64,000 bases of DNA from NCBI RefSeq assembly GCF_001404515.1, contig NZ_CXWE01000002.1, forward strand, positions 124,001 to 188,000, written 5' to 3'. This document shows, one piece after another, positions 36,626-46,788 of the stretch. The number at the start of each line of letters is the position of its first letter. Within the stretch, counting starts at the first letter, position 1. Below the pieces are notes generated by a model. The model was not told the origin of the DNA and ran no database searches. It worked only from the letters and a program-made list of their open reading frames with translations. The position numbers and the translations under genes are program-made. Origin of the DNA: Roseibium album. Lineage in GTDB: Bacteria; Pseudomonadota; Alphaproteobacteria; Rhizobiales; Stappiaceae.

Positions 36626-37209
36626 CCCGTATCGTCCACAAGTTCACCCGCAAGGTTCCCGAATGGCAGCCCCGCGTTGTGCCGGTCAAGCTTGAGGAAG
36701 CAACTCCGCAACAACTCGATGCACTCAAGGTCACCCCTTCCAACACGAAGGTGTCGGATTACGTTTTGACCCTGGCCCATGATGTTGAAAGCCTGTCCGT
36801 TCGCTCACCGCTGTTCAACGCCATCATGTATGACCGTGGCGGCATGTCGCGCGAGGAACGCGAACTTGGCGCCCTTGCGGCTTCGATGGTCAATCGCTGT
36901 GTCTATTGCGCGGCGGTTCATGCAGACCGTCATGCAAAACTGTCAAAGGATGAATCCGTAACCGACGAGCTGTTCGCCAAGGGTGAAAAGGCGGACCTGG
37001 ACCCCAGAAACAGGGCTATATTCGATTTCTCCCGAAAGGCCGCCGAGGCGCCGCCTTCTGCAGGTCCGGAAGACATCGAGGCCTTGGCGAATGCCGGCCT
37101 GTCCGACGAAGAGATCTTTGATCTGATCCTGTCTTCGTCTCTGTTCGGATGGGCGAACCGGTTGATGCACGTTCTGGGTGATCCGGTGAGCCGAAAGGAA
37201 ACGGCATGA
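36622..37209 (+). CDS. AhpD-like alkylhydroperoxidase-domain protein (Avi_7169-like)
   Basis: A 195-residue protein with an intact AhpD redox motif, VNRCVYCAAVHADRHAK near residues 86-102 (CxxCxxxH). The rest is helical. It could reduce a peroxide or act as a redox partner for the flavin monooxygenase-like enzyme at the start of the operon. Translationally coupled to the genes on both sides by ATGA overlaps. The pairing with a CMD protein is a recurring arrangement in Agrobacterium-type genomes, but I know of no established function. Confidence 0.8.
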   Translation: MTRIVHKFTRKVPEWQPRVVPVKLEEATPQQLDALKVTPSNTKVSDYVLTLAHDVESLSVRSPLFNAIMYDRGGMSREERELGALAASMVNRCVYCAAVHADRHAKLSKDESVTDELFAKGEKADLDPRNRAIFDFSRKAAEAPPSAGPEDIEALANAGLSDEEIFDLILSSSLFGWANRLMHVLGDPVSRKETA

Positions 37210-38312
37210 AAAACCCGATGCGCATAGGCATTGCTGGTGCGGGTGCGATAGCATGCGGTACCGCAGCGCTATTGCACCGAAACAAGCACATACCCACGCT
37301 CTGGTCGCCTTCCGGCACGAGCACGACGGTCTTTGAAACCACCCCCCTGCTGGCCCATGGCGTGATCGAAACGGAATTCACGCCGGACATTGCCAATTCC
37401 GCGCAGGAACTGGCAGAGGGTTGCGACGCATTGATCCTCGCGTTGCCCGCGACCGGACACAAGAGTGTCATGGATGCGCTGGTACCCCATATCCGTGAGG
37501 GTCAGCATATCATCATCTCCTCCCATGCTTCCTTCGGTGCCGTTTACCTGACACAGGCCCTGATGGCGCGCGGCGTAAGCGCACCGGTCACCGCGTGGGG
37601 CACAACCATCGTCTCCGGCCGCCGGCTTGAAGGAAACAAGGTACGCGTCAACACCATTCGCAATCGCGTTGACCTGTGTACGGTACCTGAGGCCGCATCC
37701 GATGATGGACTGGATTTGTGCCAATTGCTGTTTGGTGACCGGTTCAAACCACGTGACGGCTTGCTGGCCATCTTGCTGTCCAATCTCAATCCGCAGAACC
37801 ACCTCGGGATTGCTCTTTGCAACATCACCCGAATGGAACGGGGCGAAGACTGGAGCCAGGGCCTGAACGTGACACCGAAGGTGGGACGCTTGCTGGAACA
37901 ACTTGACCTTGAGCGGCTTGCAATTGCCAAAGCACTGAATTTGGATGTGAAAACCATTTTCGAGCACTTTCACCAGAGTTTTCATGTGCCCATCGGGACG
38001 ATCTCTGAAATGAACCAGCAAATGCACACCCACGGCTACGGCGGTCTTGGCCCGACGACGGCGGACAGCCGCTATGTTACCGAAGACGTTCCCTATGGAC
38101 TTCAGGTGACAGCTGCACTGGGCCGGCTGGTAGACAGACCCGCCGCGTTGCATGAGGCCGGGATTAGGTTATTTTCGGCAATGTATGGCCGGGAATTCGC
38201 GCAGGAAAACGAATTTCTCCATGCGCTGGATATGGAAAGCTACAGCCTTTGCGACTTGCAGCATGCGTCCCGGACCGGGGTGCTGCACAGACCATCCACT
38301 CCAGAAACATAA
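37206..38312 (+). CDS. Opine (octopine/nopaline) dehydrogenase family protein
   Basis: A 368-residue NAD(P)-dependent enzyme. The Rossmann motif is GIAGAGAIACGTAALLH at the N-terminus. The C-terminal helical domain holds the opine-dehydrogenase segment LLSNLNPQNHLGIALCN, whose His is the usual catalytic base, and VPIGTISEMNQQMH. Family members reductively join an amino acid to a keto acid or do the reverse. Ketopantoate-reductase-like enzymes are the main alternative fold neighbours. In this operon it may split or make an imported opine-like compound. Confidence 0.83.
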   Translation: MKNPMRIGIAGAGAIACGTAALLHRNKHIPTLWSPSGTSTTVFETTPLLAHGVIETEFTPDIANSAQELAEGCDALILALPATGHKSVMDALVPHIREGQHIIISSHASFGAVYLTQALMARGVSAPVTAWGTTIVSGRRLEGNKVRVNTIRNRVDLCTVPEAASDDGLDLCQLLFGDRFKPRDGLLAILLSNLNPQNHLGIALCNITRMERGEDWSQGLNVTPKVGRLLEQLDLERLAIAKALNLDVKTIFEHFHQSFHVPIGTISEMNQQMHTHGYGGLGPTTADSRYVTEDVPYGLQVTAALGRLVDRPAALHEAGIRLFSAMYGREFAQENEFLHALDMESYSLCDLQHASRTGVLHRPSTPET

Positions 38313-38356
38313 TGCAAAAAGGATGGATCAAACTTAACCGACTAGGAGACGCTAAG

Positions 38357-39463
38357 ATGACCAAACTTACCATTAACCGCCGACGCTTCCTGGGGACTGC
38401 CGCCGTTGGCGCGGCAACTCTGGCCAGCCCAGCCTATCTCCGCCGCGCGAACGCCGCTGGCGGTGAAGTGAATATCTGGACGTATAACGACTTTGTCCCT
38501 GAAGCCTTCAAGAAGCAGTTTGAAGCGGACACCGGTATCAAGGTGAACATCCGCCTGGTGGACGACCAGGGCAAGCAGTTCAACCTGCTCGCCGCCGAAG
38601 CACCCAATCCCACAGTGGATATCATGACTGTGGCGGGTCACCGTTTCCTTCAGTTCATCGACAGCGACCTTCTTGCTCCGCTCGACACCGGCCGTTTGAG
38701 CAATTGGGCAAACATCAATCCAACGTTCTCGGAAAGCGACTGGTCCACGATCAACGGCAACAAATGGGGTGCGCCGATCCTGTCCGGCATGGAAGTCCTG
38801 TCCTACAACACGGACCTCGTCAGCCCCGAGGAAGCCAGGAGCTGGGACGTTCTGTTTTCCGAGAAATACAAGGGTCAGACCGCTTATATCATCCAGGACA
38901 TGATGTCGATCGTCATGCTCAAGATGGGCTACGACGGCAACATGGTCGCATATCTTGACGACCCGGAAAAAGCAGCTGCAATCGTCGAGGAAGCCAAGGC
39001 ATTCCTGATCGAGAAAAAGCCGCTGGTCAGAAAGTATTACGACAGCGGCGCCGAAGTGCAGCAGATGTTCATCAACCAGGATATCGCCCTGGGGCACAGC
39101 TGGAACGGTCCGGCGGCGGCTCTCATCAATGACGGCTTTCCGTTGGCCATGACCATACCGAAGGAAGGCTCCTACGGCTTCGTCTATACCTACAACATCG
39201 CCAACAACGCACCCAATGCGGACAATGCCTATACCTTCCTTGACGCCATCCTTGCCTCTCCGGAGATCGGCGCATCGATGACCAAGGCGTCCGGCTTTAT
39301 CTCCACCTACAAGGATGCGTCGCAATACCTGACGGACCTGGAAAAGAAGTCGACTTCGTTCTCGGATGACGAACTTGAGAACCTTCAGTTCTTCCGTGCC
39401 GAGGCAAACGAGATGAAGTACGGGCTTGTCGATCCGGCGGTTGAAGCCATCAAGGCCGCCTGA
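38357..39463 (+). CDS. ABC importer substrate-binding protein, Tat-exported, PotD-like
   Basis: A 368-residue solute-binding protein with a twin-arginine signal (NRRRFLGTAAVGAATLASP) ending near RRANA. The mature start GGEVNIWTYNDFVPEAFKKQFEADTGIKVNI is typical of PotD/PotF-like proteins. The start ATG 38357 follows TAGGAG. First gene of a PotDBCA-ordered importer downstream of the opine dehydrogenase; opine and polyamine binding proteins are both in this class. A strong hairpin follows its stop. Confidence 0.9.
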   Translation: MTKLTINRRRFLGTAAVGAATLASPAYLRRANAAGGEVNIWTYNDFVPEAFKKQFEADTGIKVNIRLVDDQGKQFNLLAAEAPNPTVDIMTVAGHRFLQFIDSDLLAPLDTGRLSNWANINPTFSESDWSTINGNKWGAPILSGMEVLSYNTDLVSPEEARSWDVLFSEKYKGQTAYIIQDMMSIVMLKMGYDGNMVAYLDDPEKAAAIVEEAKAFLIEKKPLVRKYYDSGAEVQQMFINQDIALGHSWNGPAAALINDGFPLAMTIPKEGSYGFVYTYNIANNAPNADNAYTFLDAILASPEIGASMTKASGFISTYKDASQYLTDLEKKSTSFSDDELENLQFFRAEANEMKYGLVDPAVEAIKAA

Positions 39464-39489
39464 GCCGTTGCTCTGACCGGCAGATGTAC

Positions 39490-39516
39490 CCTTGCCCGCC
39501 CGTCGGGCGGGCAAGG
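39490..39516 (+). repeat. Intercistronic hairpin after binding-protein gene
   Basis: Perfect 13-bp GC-rich inverted repeat, CCTTGCCCGCCCG (39490-39502) with its complement at 39504-39516, almost no loop. It lies 26 bp after the binding-protein stop and 28 bp before the permease start. No T-run; probably an mRNA-stabilising or attenuating structure. Confidence 0.75.
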
Positions 39517-39544
39517 CATTCAAGATTGATTGGGAGAATCCGGC

Positions 39545-40531
39545 ATGAGCGATGACGTCGCTCCACGCGCTGGTCGCGGCCCTGACACCGCGGACAGAAA
39601 GCGTCTGACGTTCTGGGGTACATTATCAAGCTGGACACCATACCGGTTGGTGGTCGGGCTTGCGACTGCATCACCACGCCGCCAGTTTCTTATTCTCGCG
39701 GCATTTCCGCTGTTATGGGTGCTCACCCAGCACCTTGGACCCATGCTGCAGATGCTGCGGGTGAGTTTTACCGACGCCTATCCGGTGGCACCGGGGGTCG
39801 AACAGCATTTCACCCTGGACAACTATGCCCGCTTTTTCGGTGATTACATTTTCTGGCAGCCGTTTTTCCGGACACTCACCTTCGCCGGTGTCTTCACCTT
39901 CTGCACATTGATCCTGACCTATCCGGTCGCCTACTTTCTTGCGCGCCATGTCAGTCGCAAAAACCAGATGCTGATGCTTCTGCTGCTGCTTATCCCGTTC
40001 TGGGTCGGTGAAATCGTGCGCACCTATGCCATCATGATCCTTTTGGGAAACACCGGCGCGGTAAACCAGTTGCTCAAGTGGCTCAGCCTGATCGATCGGC
40101 CAATCCCCTTTATGTACACAAGCTTTTCCATGGGTGTGGGGATCGTGTACCTGACCGCGCTCTACATGCTGTTGCCGCTCTATTCCGCGCTGGAAAAACT
40201 TCCCAGAAGTTACAACGAGGCTGCTGCAGACCTTGGCGCTTCGGCCTGGACACGTTTTCGTCGGATTACGCTTCCGTTGACGCTTGAAGGGATCTCCTCG
40301 GGATGCACTCTGGTATTCCTGATATCGACCGGTTTTTATGCAACCCCGGTTCTGCTCGGAGGCCCGTCCACGACGGTGTTTGCAGAAACGATTGCAGGGT
40401 TCTTCCATGTTGCAGGCGATGAGTGGCCGACAGGTGCGGCCTTTGCAACAATCATGTTCGTCGCCGCAATCTTCCTTACCGGTGCATTCCAGAAACTCAT
40501 GAACTCTCTGCGCAAAGGAGACACGAATTGA
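39545..40531 (+). CDS. ABC importer permease, PotB type
   Basis: A 328-residue permease with a polar N-terminus of about 45 residues and six or so membrane segments; the EAA loop reads EAAADLGASAWTRFRRITLPLTL near residue 228. ATG 39545 has GGGAGAA ahead. Its stop overlaps the next gene's TTG start (TTGA), so the two permeases are translationally coupled and should form the channel together. Confidence 0.9.
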   Translation: MSDDVAPRAGRGPDTADRKRLTFWGTLSSWTPYRLVVGLATASPRRQFLILAAFPLLWVLTQHLGPMLQMLRVSFTDAYPVAPGVEQHFTLDNYARFFGDYIFWQPFFRTLTFAGVFTFCTLILTYPVAYFLARHVSRKNQMLMLLLLLIPFWVGEIVRTYAIMILLGNTGAVNQLLKWLSLIDRPIPFMYTSFSMGVGIVYLTALYMLLPLYSALEKLPRSYNEAAADLGASAWTRFRRITLPLTLEGISSGCTLVFLISTGFYATPVLLGGPSTTVFAETIAGFFHVAGDEWPTGAAFATIMFVAAIFLTGAFQKLMNSLRKGDTN

Positions 40532-41313
40532 ACCGTGGTAACCGCATTCTGCTCTCCTGCGTTTATTGGGCATTTGTTCTCTATGTTTTTGTTCCCTTGC
40601 TTTTGATGATCCTCATGGGTTTCAAGGACAGCAAGTTCATAGGCTTTCCGATCCGATCCTGGACTCTTGACTGGTATACCGGGGTCTTCGACGACGCCGC
40701 TGTACCGTCTGCGTTTGTCTATTCGGTCGTCATTGCGGTACTGGCAACCATGATTTCCGTCTTTGTGGGAACCTGGATCGCGGTTCTTCTGGAAGGCCGG
40801 AAATTCCTCGGCCGGACAGCGATGTTCGGTTTGACCGTCTTGCCTGCGCTGGTCCCCGGGATCATTTCCGCAATTGCTTTCCGGATTTATGCCCGGTGGC
40901 TTGGTATCGAGCCGGGAATGGGAGCGATCGTCTGGGCGCATGCGGTCCACAACGTGCCTTTTGTGGCCCTGGTGGTCATGGCGCGGTTGTCGACACTGCC
41001 GAAAAGCCAGATTGAAGCTGCGCGCGATCTGGGTGCGGACCCGATCATCGCCTTTTTGCGGATTACGCTGCCCTATCTTGTGCCGGCCATCCTAGGCGCC
41101 AGCATCTTTTGTCTGCTTCTCAGTTTTGATGACTTCGTTCGCTCCTTCTTCCTTGGAGGTTACGAACCGACCCTGCCCGTTCTGATCTTCGCCAAACTCA
41201 GGTCCGGCATGTCACCTGAAATCAATGCCATTGCGACCATCGCCCTGGTTCTGACGGCGGCAATCGGCATTTGGGCGGAGCGTTTCACGCGCCGAATGAG
41301 CAAGGATACCTGA
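40528..41313 (+). CDS. ABC importer permease, PotC type, TTG start
   Basis: A 261-residue permease with about six membrane segments and an EAA loop (EAARDLGADPIIAFLRITLPYLVP) near residue 165. No ATG fits: the natural start is TTG 40528, with AAAGGAG seven bases ahead and a TTGA overlap with the preceding gene; the longer frame from 40423 would run far into the upstream permease. It partners the gene at 39545. Confidence 0.87.
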   Translation: MNRGNRILLSCVYWAFVLYVFVPLLLMILMGFKDSKFIGFPIRSWTLDWYTGVFDDAAVPSAFVYSVVIAVLATMISVFVGTWIAVLLEGRKFLGRTAMFGLTVLPALVPGIISAIAFRIYARWLGIEPGMGAIVWAHAVHNVPFVALVVMARLSTLPKSQIEAARDLGADPIIAFLRITLPYLVPAILGASIFCLLLSFDDFVRSFFLGGYEPTLPVLIFAKLRSGMSPEINAIATIALVLTAAIGIWAERFTRRMSKDT

Positions 41314-41314
41314 A

Positions 41315-42400
41315 ATGACTGACTCAAATCCTCTTGTTCGTATTGAGGGTGTCACCAAGAAATTCGGCGACACCGTTGCGCTTGACAACCTCACGCTGGA
41401 TATCGCGAGAGGCGAATTTGTCACTTTCCTGGGCCCATCAGGTTGCGGCAAGTCGACGACACTCCGCATCCTGGGTGGGTTTGAGCGTCCGACGGCTGGC
41501 CGCGTCATTCTGGACGATGTGGATGTGACACTGCAGCCGCCGGAAAAGCGGCATGTGAACATGGTGTTTCAGGACTATGCGCTCTTTCCTCATATGACCG
41601 TGCGCCAGAACATTTCTTTCGGACTTGAACTCAAGGGCATGAGCAAGGCCGACATTCGCCTTAGACAGGACGAGATCATGTCCTTCCTGGAACTGGATGG
41701 CTATGGCGATCGATATCCGGGTCAGTTGTCCGGAGGACAGCGACAGCGTGTGGCTCTGGCAAGGGCACTTGCACCTGATCCCGCGCTCTTGCTGCTGGAT
41801 GAGCCATTGGCTGCGCTGGACGCAAAACTGCGCGGTCAGGTTCAGCAGGAGTTGAAAGCGATCCAGCGGCGAACGCACAAGACCTTTTTCTTCGTGACCC
41901 ATGACCAGGAAGAAGCCTTGACGATGTCCGACCGAATTGTGGTTATGAACCATGGCCGGGTCGAACAGGACGGCACACCTGAAGAACTGTATTTCCACCC
42001 GGCCACACGATTTGTCGCTGAATTCATTGGCGAAACAAACCTGTTGACCTGCGAGATGCGCGGTCAGGACGGTGAAGCGATCGTGATGGACTGGTTCGGC
42101 CAGACCCTGAAAGGCCAATCACAGGGCCATCGGCCCCGGGTGGGTGACACCATCACTGCATCTGTTCGACTGGAGAAGCTGGGGTTTCATGCGGCCCGCC
42201 CCGATCACAAAAATGCGGTGAAGGGAACTGTTGTCGGCAAGACCTTTCTCGGGAGCCGCATGTCGGTCGATCTGATGATCGAGGAAGCGCAAGGCGCAAG
42301 GCTGCGCGCCTTTGTGGATGCGGATGTCGGTCAATCGGTCGGCTCCGAACCCGTATGGATCGGATGGGACAGCGACAGCATGGCGGTCTTGAGAGAATAG
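41315..42400 (+). CDS. ABC importer ATP-binding protein, PotA type
   Basis: A 361-residue ATPase: Walker [10 protein letters not shown] (~residue 40), Q-loop MVFQDYALFPHMTV, signature LSGGQRQRVALARAL, Walker B LLLLDEPLAALD, switch FVTHDQEEAL, then a TOBE domain in the last ~110 residues. It starts 2 bp after the permease and completes a PotDBCA importer. It is the last gene of the operon that begins with the monooxygenase-like gene. Confidence 0.92.
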   Translation: MTDSNPLVRIEGVTKKFGDTVALDNLTLDIARGEFVTFLGPSGCGKSTTLRILGGFERPTAGRVILDDVDVTLQPPEKRHVNMVFQDYALFPHMTVRQNISFGLELKGMSKADIRLRQDEIMSFLELDGYGDRYPGQLSGGQRQRVALARALAPDPALLLLDEPLAALDAKLRGQVQQELKAIQRRTHKTFFFVTHDQEEALTMSDRIVVMNHGRVEQDGTPEELYFHPATRFVAEFIGETNLLTCEMRGQDGEAIVMDWFGQTLKGQSQGHRPRVGDTITASVRLEKLGFHAARPDHKNAVKGTVVGKTFLGSRMSVDLMIEEAQGARLRAFVDADVGQSVGSEPVWIGWDSDSMAVLRE

Positions 42401-42823
42401 CCGAATCTTGAGTTCCGCGGAAAGACATTTTCGGGCGAAGACTGAGCCGATAGCCAACGGTCTCCAGCTCCCGCTCAGTCCTCTGTGTATGTTTTGACCC
42501 TATTGACGCTTGAAATAACCACGTCACGTAGGAATAGTTTAATACATATTGTCATTTTTACGAAATAGAATTTGCTAGTGCATTTACCATACAATTTTAA
42601 CTAGCGTATATTTTTGAAATTTATTTCAAAATAGTCAGGTATATTTTCCATATTATTGAAAAAAATCCAATTAATAAGTATTTGCACCTAAATAAAGCAA
42701 TTTTCCCGTTAACCCTACCTTAGGTTGCTCTCGCATAACGTGTACCGAGTTGTTGCTGCCGCAATTGGGCAATGAATCCGGATTTGCGCATCACGTTCGA
42801 TGGGTAGTCGAAAGGAAAATTCC
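42401..42823. other. AT-rich promoter region upstream of the chemoreceptor
   Basis: No gene. From about 42527 to 42710 the base composition is much richer in A/T than its surroundings. It holds a perfect 8-bp inverted repeat TTTTGAAA (42612-42619) / TTTCAAAA (42624-42631). It probably contains the chemoreceptor promoter and a regulator site; I could not fit a clear sigma-28 motif. Confidence 0.5.
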
Positions 42824-44884
42824 ATGTTCCTTAAAAAAGATCAGAAATCACGTGAAGGTCTTTCGAACAAAAGAAACCTTCTGACAAACTTGAAGGTTGG
42901 TAAAAAGATAGCATTGGGGTCAAGTATAATACTTGTCCTCCTGGCAATTGTATCTGCCGCTTCGTATTTCGGTCTTACTCGCGCCAATCAGGACTTTAAA
43001 GACTACAGGACGCTTGCGCGCCAGACCAACCAGATGGGCCGCATACAGGCAAACCTTCTGTCTGCACGTCTTGGTGTCAAAGACTATATCATCAAGAATT
43101 CCGAAGATGCTGCCGAGGTTGTTAGAACCCGCGCAGAAGCAACCGAAAAAATCATCCAGGAAGCAGAAGCCCTCTTTCAGGACAGCGAGCATCTTGAAAC
43201 GATCGTCTCTGCGATTGACCAGATCGCGATTTACCGCTCGTCCTTCGACCAGGTCACCAAGCTTGTTGGAGATAGAAACGGATTGGTAGACGAACTGAAC
43301 ACTGTCGGACCGGAATCAGAACGCACGCTGACCAGGATCATGAAGAGCGCCTACGAAGATGGCGACGCATCTGCCGCGTTTTCAGCAGGTATCTCACTGC
43401 GTCATCTATTGCTGGCAAGGCTCTATTCCAATCGCTTTCTTGTCGACAATGAACAAGCCAGTGCGAACCGGTCCAACCAGGAACTCGACGATTTTGAAAA
43501 AACAGCAGCAGAGATGCTCAAGGAACTGCAAGATCCTACGCGCAGGCAACTTGCTACGGAGCTGGTTCAGCTTGCTGGCGGCTACAAATCGACGTTCAAA
43601 AAGGTTGTGGAAGTCATCCAGGCGCGCAACAGCGTCATTGCAAATACGCTCGACAAGATCGGGCCCAGGCTTGCTGACGAAATGGAACAAATCAAGCTGG
43701 CAAACAAACAAACCCAGGATACCGTCGGGCCGCGATCCACTGAAGATATTCAAAACGCGGTTGTCACGGTTGAGGCTGTTGCGGGTGCGGCCATCGTGAT
43801 CGGTGTTTTGCTTGCCTTTTTGACCGGTCGTGCCATCTCCAGGCCAGTCGTGGAAATGACGGCATCCATGGAGCGACTTGCCAGTGGAGATACGTCCGCA
43901 ACGATACCGGCGCGGGGGCGCCGGGACGAGATAGGACAAATGGCGGATGCGGTTCAGGTGTTCAAGGAAAATGCAATAGAATCCGAGTGTTTGCGCGAAG
44001 AGCAGACCCGGAATGAATTGCGAGTCGAGGAAGAAAAGCGAAACGCAACGTTGGAAATGGCCGACAATCTTGAAGCCAGCGTAATGAGTGTGGTTGAAAA
44101 GGTGGGATCTGCAGCAGATGAGATGAAAGCCACCGCGCAATTCATGTCGGAAGCTTCTGAACAAACCACGTCTCGTGCAACCACTGTCGCAAGCGCTTCT
44201 GAAGAGGCTACCGTCACAGCACAAACGGTTGCGTCCGCCTCGGAGGAATTATCGAATTCCATCCAGGAGATCACACGCCAGGTTGATGACGCCAAAGGAT
44301 TGGCAGCCGAGGGCAAGGAACGTGCGATATCGACCAACCAGGCGGTGCAAGGTCTGTCGGATGGCGCACAAAAGATCGGTGACGTGGTTGATCTCATCAA
44401 CGCGATCGCAGAGCAGACAAATCTTCTGGCGTTGAATGCGACGATCGAAGCCGCAAGAGCGGGCGAATCCGGGAAAGGCTTTGCCGTGGTCGCATCCGAG
44501 GTCAAGGAACTTGCATCGCAAACAGCAAAGGCGACTGAGGAAATCAGGCAGCAGATCGGTACCATGCAGGAATCGACGAACGTTACTGTTGGCGAAATCG
44601 AAAATGTTGTGCAGGCAATGTCTCAAATCAGCGAAATGACAGAAGCGGTCTCATTCTCCGTCGGAGAACAGAACGCGGCAACCCGCGACATTGCGACAAA
44701 CATCCAGCAAACGGCATCGGGAACGCAGGATGTTTCCGAGAACATCCTGGAAGTTAACAGCGCTGCGCAACAATCCAGCGAGGCTGCCGGACGCGTTGTT
44801 TCGGTAGTGGACGACCTCAACAGTCAATCCGATGTTCTGAAACGCGAGCTTCAGCAGTTTCTCGCATCCTTGCGCGCCGCGTGA
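42824..44884 (+). CDS. Methyl-accepting chemotaxis protein
   Basis: A 686-residue membrane receptor. A first membrane segment ([21 protein letters not shown], ~residue 30) and a second ([18 protein letters not shown], ~330) enclose a ~270-residue, mostly helical periplasmic sensor that looks like a helical-bundle domain. HAMP follows ([19 protein letters not shown]), then the methylation helices and the highly conserved tip [20 protein letters not shown]. No C-terminal CheR/CheB tether. ATG 42824 follows AAAGGAAA. It lies between importer loci and may report one of their ligands. Confidence 0.93.
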   Translation: MFLKKDQKSREGLSNKRNLLTNLKVGKKIALGSSIILVLLAIVSAASYFGLTRANQDFKDYRTLARQTNQMGRIQANLLSARLGVKDYIIKNSEDAAEVVRTRAEATEKIIQEAEALFQDSEHLETIVSAIDQIAIYRSSFDQVTKLVGDRNGLVDELNTVGPESERTLTRIMKSAYEDGDASAAFSAGISLRHLLLARLYSNRFLVDNEQASANRSNQELDDFEKTAAEMLKELQDPTRRQLATELVQLAGGYKSTFKKVVEVIQARNSVIANTLDKIGPRLADEMEQIKLANKQTQDTVGPRSTEDIQNAVVTVEAVAGAAIVIGVLLAFLTGRAISRPVVEMTASMERLASGDTSATIPARGRRDEIGQMADAVQVFKENAIESECLREEQTRNELRVEEEKRNATLEMADNLEASVMSVVEKVGSAADEMKATAQFMSEASEQTTSRATTVASASEEATVTAQTVASASEELSNSIQEITRQVDDAKGLAAEGKERAISTNQAVQGLSDGAQKIGDVVDLINAIAEQTNLLALNATIEAARAGESGKGFAVVASEVKELASQTAKATEEIRQQIGTMQESTNVTVGEIENVVQAMSQISEMTEAVSFSVGEQNAATRDIATNIQQTASGTQDVSENILEVNSAAQQSSEAAGRVVSVVDDLNSQSDVLKRELQQFLASLRAA

Positions 44885-45040
44885 ATGGCAATGACGCAAA
44901 CTCCCGGAAACACCCGCCTCCATGAATGCAAGACTGGATGACACGGGGTTTTCGGGGGTAAGCACTGCGGATGGAGCAAAGCACCTTGAAAAGGGTACTT
45001 CGTGGATCCGATGCCGGAATAAATCGTGACAGGTCACAAG

Positions 45041-45874
45041 TTATCCCTTTACCGCTCCAGCGATCATTGACCGGCTGATGTGCTTGTACATCAGGATCCC
45101 GAGGACCACGGGCGTGACGGACGCCACGATGATAACGGCTGCTGCGACACCCCATTGAACGCCACCACCACCGGACGAAAAGAAAAACGATGCACCAACG
45201 GTCATCGGAACGGCGTCCGTCGTGGTCAGCATCAGACCGAATAGAAACTCGTTCCAGGCCGTAATGAAGCTGAATATGAAGACCGTCGCCAAGGCCGGAA
45301 GGCAGATGGGAAACACGATCTTCAGCAGGATGACGAAGATGCGCGCACCGTCGATCCGCGCCGCTTCATCCAGTTCGAACGGAACATCATTGATGGCGTT
45401 GACAAGGATCAGCAGCGCAAGAGGCAAATTGACCACCGCAAGGATCAAGCCAAGTCCAAGTGGTGTGTCGAGCAATCCAACGCTCTGGTACATCATGTAA
45501 AGAGGGATCGCGAAGATGATCAGCGGCATCGCCCGCAGGTTTACGACGGTCGGAAATATCAAACTCTTGCCATAGCCCCTCCGGGCAACCGCATATGCAA
45601 GCGGAAAACAGAGAACAATCGGCAGCACGGACGCGATTGTCGACGCTATCAGACTGTTCTGGAGATAGGAAAAGATGTTCAGACGCTCGGAAACTTCCAA
45701 AATCGAAGCATAATTCTCAAGCGTGGGACTCTGCACGAAAATCCCCGGATTTCGGCTGATTTCAGCCGCTGTCTTGAGTGATGCGGACAGAGTGGCAAGG
45801 ACCGGAAAGTTGATGATCAACGCTACCAGAATGAAAACCAGCCAACGGATCAGATTTTTGACCTTCTGACTCAT
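45041..45874 (-). CDS. Carbohydrate ABC permease, MalG type
   Basis: A 277-residue permease with about six membrane segments; the EAA loop reads DEAARIDGARIFVILLKIVFPICLP near residue 180. ATG 45874 has GCAGGAGC upstream and overlaps the stop of the MalF-type gene, so the longer frame to 45931 is not used. Last gene of the N-acetylmannosamine cluster; no ATPase gene follows it. Confidence 0.9.
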   Translation of the reverse strand: MSQKVKNLIRWLVFILVALIINFPVLATLSASLKTAAEISRNPGIFVQSPTLENYASILEVSERLNIFSYLQNSLIASTIASVLPIVLCFPLAYAVARRGYGKSLIFPTVVNLRAMPLIIFAIPLYMMYQSVGLLDTPLGLGLILAVVNLPLALLILVNAINDVPFELDEAARIDGARIFVILLKIVFPICLPALATVFIFSFITAWNEFLFGLMLTTTDAVPMTVGASFFFSSGGGGVQWGVAAAVIIVASVTPVVLGILMYKHISRSMIAGAVKG

Positions 45875-46731
45875 GCACCGCTCCTGCGAAGCAGCCGTCC
45901 CGCAAAAAACAGGGCCAGAAATGAAACACAAAACAGGATCACGGATGCGGCAATCGCGTTGCCAATTTCGCCGGACCTGAAGAACGAAAGATAGATGTAG
46001 ATCGACAGGGATGTCGTCGCCCCGCCTGCACCAGCGCCTGTCAGGACGAAGATATTGTCGAAAACACGGAAGCCGTCGATGAACCGGACGAAGAACGCGA
46101 CTGCGATCGTCGGGAGCATCATGGGCATTTCGATGTGCCAGAACATGCGCAGCCCGCGTGCACCATCAACGGCGGCAGCCTCCCGCATTTCTCCGGGGAT
46201 GGCCTCGTAGGCCATGAAAAACAACAGGAATGCGAATGGTGTCCATTGCAGCGTTTCGATCGTGAAGACCGTCGTGAACACGTTTTCCCTGCTCAAGAAT
46301 GCGGGACTGTCGCCCAGCCAGTAGAACATATAGTGCGGCAGGGCACCTACAAATTCATGCAGCAACAGCCGGTACATCAGCCCCATCATCGCGGGCGCGA
46401 TCATCATGGGCATGATGAGGACGGCAATCATCCAGGTATTCTTGCGAATGATCGGTGCAAGGTACACGGCAAGAACAAGGCCCAGGATGCATTCGGCAAA
46501 CGCGGTTGCCAACCCGAATTTCATCGAAAACCAGGACGCCGACCAAAACTCGGGATCATTGAGGATGGAAATATAGTTCTGACCGCCATTAAATGTTGGA
46601 GAGCGCAGGTTCTCGAAGGAAACCTCGGAAAAACTGTAGATGATATCCAGGATTGTCGGAAATCCCAGCATCACCAGAAGGAACAGAACCAACGGGGTCG
46701 CCAGGATCCGATTCTCGGTCGATCGGGTCAT
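45871..46731 (-). CDS. Carbohydrate ABC permease, MalF type
   Basis: A 286-residue permease with about six membrane segments and EAA loop REAAAVDGARGLRMFWHIEMPMMLP near residue 190. It is separated from the binding-protein gene by a strong hairpin and overlaps the MalG-type gene by 4 bp. The two permeases should form the channel of a sugar importer for N-acetylmannosamine or a related amino sugar. Confidence 0.9.
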   Translation of the reverse strand: MTRSTENRILATPLVLFLLVMLGFPTILDIIYSFSEVSFENLRSPTFNGGQNYISILNDPEFWSASWFSMKFGLATAFAECILGLVLAVYLAPIIRKNTWMIAVLIMPMMIAPAMMGLMYRLLLHEFVGALPHYMFYWLGDSPAFLSRENVFTTVFTIETLQWTPFAFLLFFMAYEAIPGEMREAAAVDGARGLRMFWHIEMPMMLPTIAVAFFVRFIDGFRVFDNIFVLTGAGAGGATTSLSIYIYLSFFRSGEIGNAIAASVILFCVSFLALFFAGRLLRRSGA

Positions 46732-46750
46732 GTCTCAATCCAGAATTTGT

Positions 46751-46781
46751 TGCAGCCGGCCCTGAAAAAAGGCCGGCTGCA
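46751..46781 (-). repeat. Intercistronic hairpin after binding-protein gene
   Basis: Perfect 11-bp stem TGCAGCCGGCC (46751-46761) with its complement at 46771-46781 and a loop containing six A on the plus strand, between binding-protein stop and permease start. No T-run follows the stem on the transcribed strand. Confidence 0.75.
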
Positions 46782-46788
46782 CGAAGCT

